64,000 bases of DNA from Hyphodiscus hymeniophilus. Its lineage: Eukaryota > Ascomycota > Leotiomycetes > Helotiales > Hyphodiscaceae. Shown in pieces: positions 58,912 to 64,000 of the stretch (its first letter is position 1; every line of letters begins with the position of its first letter). The stretch is from the NCBI GenBank assembly GCA_016508695.1, contig VNKQ01000015.1:1-64000 (forward strand), written 5' to 3'. Below the pieces are notes generated by a model. The model worked only from the letters and a program-made list of their open reading frames with translations. It was not told where the DNA came from and did not search any database. Made by a program: the position numbers and the translations under genes.

Positions 58912-60020
58912 CTAGATGTTCTTGGTGATACCAGGTTCAATCCCCTCCAGAACACCCAGCAACTCATTATACACCCTGTCTTGGGTTTCCTTCCCCTTGT
59001 CACTCCTTACCCACGCGCTCACCTCTCCAACCTGACAATCCATCATGTAAGTCCCATGAGTCTCGTCTCCAGCACACGCAGCAGCTACCAATGTCCTTGA
59101 CCCCACCTCCGATGTTCTCCCAATAAGCTTCTTGCCAATCCCACCCATCACTTTCAACGGCAACGTGGCATGCCGCATCAGCTCGCTATGGCAGAATCCG
59201 GGGGTGAGGGTGTTGAGTACAACTTTAGGTTTCCCGGAGGCGGTCATGGCTGGCGCGAGGCCGCGGACGGTGAGGATCTCGAGGAGTTTGGAAATATTGT
59301 AGCGGTCTGGTTGGTGTTTGTCGGACTTCAAAGCCTCGAATATGTTTGGTGCGGATTGGTCTTTGAAGTTGGCCTACCACAGCGGTCAATTCTAGGATAT
59401 CTAAAGTGCTGTTGAACAAAACAATTTACCTGCTCATGGGCATCACTGGCGACAATCGTCAACCTGGGCACAGTACCATACTTTACCGCGCTCTCCCTCA
59501 ATTTCGGCAAGACAAGAAGCGCCATGAGAAACGTACTGACTACATTGACAGTAATCGTCTTCTCCATGCCCTCACACAGCTCAAACTTCGGCGTCGCAAC
59601 CCCCGCGTTCTCCAGCACAACATCAACCCTTTCCAACTCACCCACCTTCAGACAGAACGCCTTCACACTGGCATAGCTCTCCAGATCGACTTCCCAGACT
59701 TCGATGATACACTCGCTGACTTGGTACGAATGCTTGATATCCTTCTTCGCATCGAACCCCTTGTCTAGCGAGCGGCAGCCAAGTATCACCTTCGCGGCGC
59801 CCAGTCGCACGAAGTGCCTTGCGGCCTCGAGACCCAGCCCGGTGTTTGCGCCAGTCACCACGATCGTCTGGGAGGCGAAAGAGTGTGTTGGGTAGGGGAG
59901 GTCTGCGAACTGGGATTTGAGGAATGTCGTGAGGAAGGAGTTTGGACTGCGTTGTGGTTAGCTGGGACAGGGCATTCCAGCTATACTACTCAAGCCTTAC
60001 AGGTTGAACGGACCTGGCAT
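58912..60020 (-). CDS. Short-chain dehydrogenase/reductase
   Basis: Three exons (60020-60001, 59946-59430, 59373-58912) give 332 aa with a closed frame. Cofactor motif GANTGLG near 40-46, then LENAGVA (the NAG motif), and the active-site YNISK in the last exon. It resembles fungal retinol dehydrogenase/WWOX-type SDRs that use NADP(H). Substrate unknown. Exon 1 is only 20 nt (MPGPFN plus two bases). Confidence 0.87.
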
Positions 60021-60776
60021 CTTTGCTGTATTTGAGGAGATTGATGGTTAGTTGCTGAGAATTAGTTGTAAAGCATTGGTTGTAGAGTAAAGAAGATCAT
60101 TTGTTGACGTCGGCTTGAAACAGAGGTTATGGTAGATAAGGCTCGAACCAAGGTCGGAAGTAGCGGCACCAGGATATGGAATCACATTCATGTTCCTTCA
60201 CAGCTTCATTGAAGACTGAATTCTACACTGAAGTTGGTGCAAATTCGAACACAATATGATGATGTCCATGCACACGGGTGGGAGGGGATTATCGAAGTGT
60301 TGTTGCTACGAGGCGTCTCGGAAGAATCTACGCTCCGAAGTCGTGTCCGACCTCGTTGTTCCGGACCTCTCCCACTGCTCAAGCGAGCATCGTGGCATGA
60401 GGCGGACCCGATTTAGCAAAGCCTTTGAGGTTTAAACTTCGGTCGACGATGTCTCTTCATGCTTATTTTGAGATAACCAGGCATCACTCATCTTACCAGA
60501 CCAGATCTGGCAGATCTCTCGAGTTTTAGTGCGGAACCGACAATGAAGTCTAAACCAATGCTTTTCTCAATCTAGGGATGAATGGTGATAAAGACCGGAA
60601 AAGCTCCAGACAAGTTGCCTTTCAATTTCCCTATATTCCCTATATATTCCTCAGCCCTCCTCAGCATGAAGTCCCCTTCTTTCCTCTCTCTACTCAAATC
60701 ACCTTCCAAGCAGATCAGGCTTTCAAGCACTTTCTACCATCCACCACACAAACCAATCTTCAACCCAAAGTTCAGA
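60021..60776. other. Divergent promoter region, SDR and FAD monooxygenase
   Basis: 750 bp between the divergent SDR and monooxygenase genes. An upstream in-frame extension of the monooxygenase from 60582 exists but reads as CT-rich leader. Confidence 0.4.
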
Positions 60777-62009
60777 ATGTCCTCATCTAAGCAACCTCGA
60801 ATTGCTATCCTAGGAGGCGGCCCAGGAGGCCTAACCCTCGCATCCCTATTCACGAAATTCAAAATCCCATATACGGTCTTCGAGCTCAGGTCCCGCCCCT
60901 CACCAGCCGACCTCACCACTCCCTCGGGCAGCCTCGATCTCCATGCCGACGATGGCCTCCTAGCTCTCGAGTCATGCGGTCTCATGGATCAGTTCATCGC
61001 ACTGACGGGAGAGTGCAGTGAAGACACGATAATCGCCGACAAACACGGCAAGGTACATCTCCAGTCCCTCCATGAAGTCAGCCGTCACCGTCCCGAGATC
61101 TCAAGGAACGCTCTCACGCACCTCTTAATCTCTTCTATCCCCGAGGAGACCATTCGCTGGGAGCACAAGGTTTCCAGCGTCCAGCAAGTCGAGAATGGTC
61201 GTTGGCGTCTAAACTTTGCTTCTACCTCACCCAGCTCAGTCCCTGAATCGGTCGAAGAGTTCGACCTGGTGATAGGAGCCGACGGAGCCTGGTCGAAAGT
61301 CCGCCCCGAGCTCACAGAGGTGAAACCCATCTTCTCGGGCAAGAACTGGATCACGCTCACAATCCCATACCTGACCTCGAAGTACCCGCACCTGGACGAG
61401 ATGTTAGGCAAGGGGTCATACATGGCCTGCGAAGCGGGCAAAGGCGTCATCGTCCAACGCGGCACCATGGAATCCGCTCGCGTCTACTTGATAATGGACT
61501 CACCCCCGTGCGCGGATCCCGAGAACTGGCTGCACGAATCCAGACTGAGCACGATGACCCCTCTGGAGCTCAAGACGCAACTCCTCACCAAGCCAGAACT
61601 CTACGCATCCTGGGGCGAGAGTATCCGGGAACTGATCTCCGTCGGTTGCGATGCGGGGCAGGCCGGCTCAGAGATGGCCATTCGAGGCTTCTACATGCTC
61701 CCTTCATGCTCGTGGGAGCACCGTCGAGGCCTAACGCTGATTGGAGACGCGGCGCATCTCACCCTTCCATCGGGAGAGGGCGTCAATGCTGCCATGCTCG
61801 AGGCGTTGCAGCTCTCGCGGGGTATCGCCAAGGCCCTTTCGGCAGGGACTGATTTCGATGAGGCGCTTGCGGAGTATGAGAAAGCTTTGTTTCCTAGAGC
61901 GAAGGATCTCATGGCTGATGCTGTACGCATGACTGAGATGCTTTACGCAGAAGACGCTCCGAGGAGCATGGTGAGGTTTATTGAAAGTCACATGCATCCG
62001 GAGGAGTAA
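60777..62009 (+). CDS. FAD-dependent monooxygenase (TetX/salicylate hydroxylase-like)
   Basis: Start chosen at 60777 (MSSSKQPRIAILGGGPGG), giving 410 aa, the normal size; an upstream ATG at 60582 in frame would add 65 codons of leader-like sequence. Features are the Rossmann FAD motif GGGPGG at 13-18, then the ELRSR arginine, DLVIGADGAWSKVR (DG motif) in the middle, and GDAAHLTLPSGEGVNAAM (GD motif). The overall pattern, with PSGSLDLHADDGLLAL, matches the TetX-like branch of class A flavin hydroxylases. Substrate unknown; there is no reason to tie it to the distant PKS cluster. Confidence 0.88.
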   Translation: MSSSKQPRIAILGGGPGGLTLASLFTKFKIPYTVFELRSRPSPADLTTPSGSLDLHADDGLLALESCGLMDQFIALTGECSEDTIIADKHGKVHLQSLHEVSRHRPEISRNALTHLLISSIPEETIRWEHKVSSVQQVENGRWRLNFASTSPSSVPESVEEFDLVIGADGAWSKVRPELTEVKPIFSGKNWITLTIPYLTSKYPHLDEMLGKGSYMACEAGKGVIVQRGTMESARVYLIMDSPPCADPENWLHESRLSTMTPLELKTQLLTKPELYASWGESIRELISVGCDAGQAGSEMAIRGFYMLPSCSWEHRRGLTLIGDAAHLTLPSGEGVNAAMLEALQLSRGIAKALSAGTDFDEALAEYEKALFPRAKDLMADAVRMTEMLYAEDAPRSMVRFIESHMHPEE

Positions 62010-62350
62010 GAAGGGTGATCAAGCGGAAGGACCAAGTTGGGTCGAGGGAGGGCTTTTGGAACGTATTCTGTAATTAATCCGGGAAACAAGTTGGGAAGTC
62101 AAATGTAGATAGAAGATCACAATAGATAGATACCCTTAACTCTATAGCGCATAGAATTATACCCGTATCTTGCCTCTCTATTCTCCAGCTAGTGAATTTA
62201 CTATTGCTAACTTACTAATAAAGCCTTTTATCCCCACTTCACCTCCGATCTCGAAATTCAAAAGTCACAGAAAAGAAGAGCGAAACCACCAGCCTAAGCA
62301 TATCCTCGAGCAAGGGCTTACCTTTATGACCAGAAATTATAATAGAGAGT

Positions 62351-62470
62351 GATCCAATGATCCAATGATCCAATGATCCAATGATCCAATGATCCAATGA
62401 TCCAATGATCCAATGATCCAATGATCCAATGATCCAATGATCCAATAATCCAATAATCCAATAATTCAAT
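62351..62470. repeat. Octamer tandem array (GATCCAAT)n
   Basis: About 12 to 14 copies of gatccaat with period 8; the last copies change to aatccaat and attcaat. Noncoding. Confidence 0.95.
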
Positions 62471-62479
62471 ATTACACCT

Positions 62480-62605
62480 TATACCACATACCTCTTACCT
62501 TGTACCTCATATTTTACCTCTTACCTCTGACCTCTTATCTCTTACTTCTTTTACCTCTTACCTCTTACCTCTGACCTCCCTCCTCCCTCCTCCCTCATCC
62601 ACCCA
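62480..62605. repeat. Pyrimidine-rich octamer array (CCTCTTAC)n
   Basis: Irregular copies of cctcttac and cctctgac (period 8), grading into ctccctc repeats near 62575-62600. Confidence 0.8.
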
Positions 62606-62615
62606 CAAAAGAAGG

Positions 62616-62646
62616 GACCTGCCGACCTGCCGACCTGCCGACCTGG
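62616..62646. repeat. Octamer array (GACCTGCC)
   Basis: Three perfect copies plus a partial copy of gacctgcc, period 8. Confidence 0.9.
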
Positions 62647-62825
62647 CTCCACCTAGCTATATCCAAGCCAATACAAGACCTTCAGTAAAGCAATACTCGG
62701 AATTGAAATGATTCTCGAAGTTATATTGCCTATTATATTATAAGTAGCCTCTAGTTAGTTAGTTAGTCTTCTATATGAATAATAGATTACATGTTACCTC
62801 TACTATTTATTATCTATTATTAACC

Positions 62826-62962
62826 TTTTATTCCTTTTGTTCTCTTCTTCTCTTTTTCTCTTCTCTTCTCCCCTTCTCTTTCTCTTCTTCTCTCCTTTTC
62901 TTCTCTTCTCCTCCTCTTTTCTTCTCTTTCTCTCCTTTTCTTTATTATTTATTATTAACCTT
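62826..62962. repeat. Polypyrimidine tract
   Basis: Almost pure T/C on the + strand (ttctcttctcc types), without a fixed period, leading into the two octamer arrays that follow. Confidence 0.85.
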
Positions 62963-63050
62963 CTTATTCTCTTATTCTCTTATTCTCTTATTCTCTTATT
63001 CTCTTATTCTCTTATTCTCTTATTCTCTTATTCTCTTATTCTCTTATTCT
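62963..63050. repeat. Octamer array (CTTATTCT)11
   Basis: Eleven perfect copies of cttattct, 88 bases. Confidence 0.95.
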
Positions 63051-63225
63051 CTCCTCCTCTCCTCTTCTCCTCCTCTCCTCTTCTTCTCCTCTCCTCCTCT
63101 CCTCCTCTCCTCCTCTCTTCCTCTCCTCCTCTCCTCCTCTCCTCCTCTCCTCCTCTCCTCCTCTCCTCCTCTCCTCCTCTCCTCCTCTCCTCCTCTCCTC
63201 CTCTCCTCCTCTCCTCCTCTCCTCT
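63051..63225. repeat. Octamer array (CTCCTCTC)n
   Basis: About 20 copies of ctcctctc with a few ttc interruptions near the start; almost pure C/T on the + strand. Confidence 0.93.
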
Positions 63226-63791
63226 AAATAAAGCCCGCGTCTACCCTTTCTATTCTTTCCACCTTTACGCTATCAGAAGCTAGCTGTTATAATCATTTAC
63301 TGCTTGTGAATACTCTTGCTTGCAAGGTACGAGTTATCAGCCGTGAAGATGTGCTTCGAACTCGAATCCCTCCGACTAGTACCTGGTATCTGCGAACTTT
63401 GTTGATAATTATATATCGCCTCTTTGATTGGCGCCTCAAGAAGGGATGAGAGGGAGCTATGGAATAAGGGGTGACTAGTACAGGTCACAAACGAATTAAA
63501 CGAAGATTCTTGATAGATTCATTGACTATTACAACCTAGCAATTCCCAACGCAAGCAATGCTTTTCCAAGTCAACCCTAGGGAAAAACACTAGGGAAAAA
63601 CAATGGCATGCTGAACGTACCAAGCCGAGTTCGTTCGCCATGCAATGAAACCCAGTCCAAATAGCATAATAAAATCTTTCCGTTCACCTCTCGATTATCC
63701 ACCGATCGAAATTTCACGGTCACTTCTCAGAGAGAATCCAGCATCATCTCATTCAACATCATCAATTTGGATTACGTATTGAGGTATGCAT
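63226..63791. other. 3' spacer of the rhodopsin gene
   Basis: No gene recognised between the repeat block and the rhodopsin stop codon. It includes a 13-bp doublet of cactagggaaaaa type near 63580-63600. Confidence 0.5.
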
Positions 63792-64000
63792 TTAAGCCTC
63801 GTCGTCCTCAAGACGAACATTACCCTCTCCAGTAAGACCGTGGGCCCAGAAACCCTCAATGCTGCTAGCGTTCTTGCCATGGGCGAACAAGAGCCAGAAA
63901 CCAAAGACAGGCTTAGCCAGGACATCGAGAATAGCGTAAGCGATGATCTCGGCATCAACAGACCACTTTCGGGCTCCATCAGAAATACCCCAGACAATAG
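63792..64000 (-). CDS. Microbial (fungal) rhodopsin, C-terminal part, cut by window edge
   Basis: The minus strand is open from the right edge to a TAA at 63792-63794, about 69 codons. It reads IVWGISDGARKWSVDAE, then IIAYAILDVLAKPVFGFWLL, then a hydrophilic tail ending GNVRLEDDEA. The DVLAKPVFG segment is helix 7 of type-1 opsins, with the lysine that forms the retinal Schiff base. The pattern matches fungal CarO/NOP-1-type rhodopsins, seven-helix light-driven proton pumps or sensors in the plasma membrane. The fragment alone cannot tell pump from sensor, because helix 3 lies outside the window. It has no ATG inside the window and is easily missed. Confidence 0.88.
   Translation of the reverse strand, partial: IVWGISDGARKWSVDAEIIAYAILDVLAKPVFGFWLLFAHGKNASSIEGFWAHGLTGEGNVRLEDDEA

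Noticed and set aside
62775..63283. Ser/Leu/Pro-rich proteins on the + strand
   Set aside because: They are translations of polypyrimidine octamer arrays.

Overview
The window begins at a chromosome end. The first bases are CCCTAA telomere repeats, followed by a filamentous ascomycete (Pezizomycotina) subtelomere running into ordinary chromosome. The assignment rests on the telomere repeat, many 45-145 bp GT-AG introns, a fungal highly reducing polyketide synthase (HR-PKS), a microbial-type rhodopsin and an Opi1-type regulator. A Helotiales-like (Leotiomycetes) host is possible, but the sequence alone does not fix the order. All splice models are manual reconstructions; they were accepted where exon lengths summed to a multiple of three and conserved motifs were restored.

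1-4.6 kb: telomere, a 66-bp tandem duplication, an intact SRPK-family kinase gene, a small unknown gene, and a decayed NACHT-domain NLR-like gene in AT-rich DNA.

4.6-31.7 kb: a secondary-metabolite gene cluster. In order it holds a flavin monooxygenase (-), an O-methyltransferase (+), an MFS transporter (+), a cytochrome P450 (-), an alpha/beta hydrolase (+), a free-standing ACP-carnitine acyltransferase (cAT) protein (+), a BAHD-type acyltransferase (+), an EthD-domain protein (-) and a 16-exon HR-PKS of 2515 aa (KS-AT-DH-MT-ER-KR-ACP, -). The PKS should build a C-methylated, largely reduced chain. Release or transfer could use the separate ACP-cAT protein, the hydrolase or the BAHD enzyme. 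The P450, flavin monooxygenase and O-methyltransferase would tailor the product and the MFS protein would export it. The cAT domain is known in other fungi as the C-terminal domain of the PKS itself; here it sits in its own gene with its own ACP. That is the most unusual item in the window. No pathway-specific transcription factor was recognised.

31.7-41 kb: a gene-poor transition with a small cysteine-rich secreted protein (possible frameshift), a GPI-anchored cupredoxin, and two lineage-type membrane proteins.

41-64 kb: core chromosome with AP-1 mu (APM1), Opi1, a hypothetical membrane protein, NOB1, NOP10, a 2EXR/F-box-like protein, a DUF2461 protein, a short membrane protein, a short-chain dehydrogenase and an FAD monooxygenase. 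Next comes a 1-kb block of several different 8-nt tandem arrays, then the C-terminal end of a retinal-binding rhodopsin gene that runs off the right edge.
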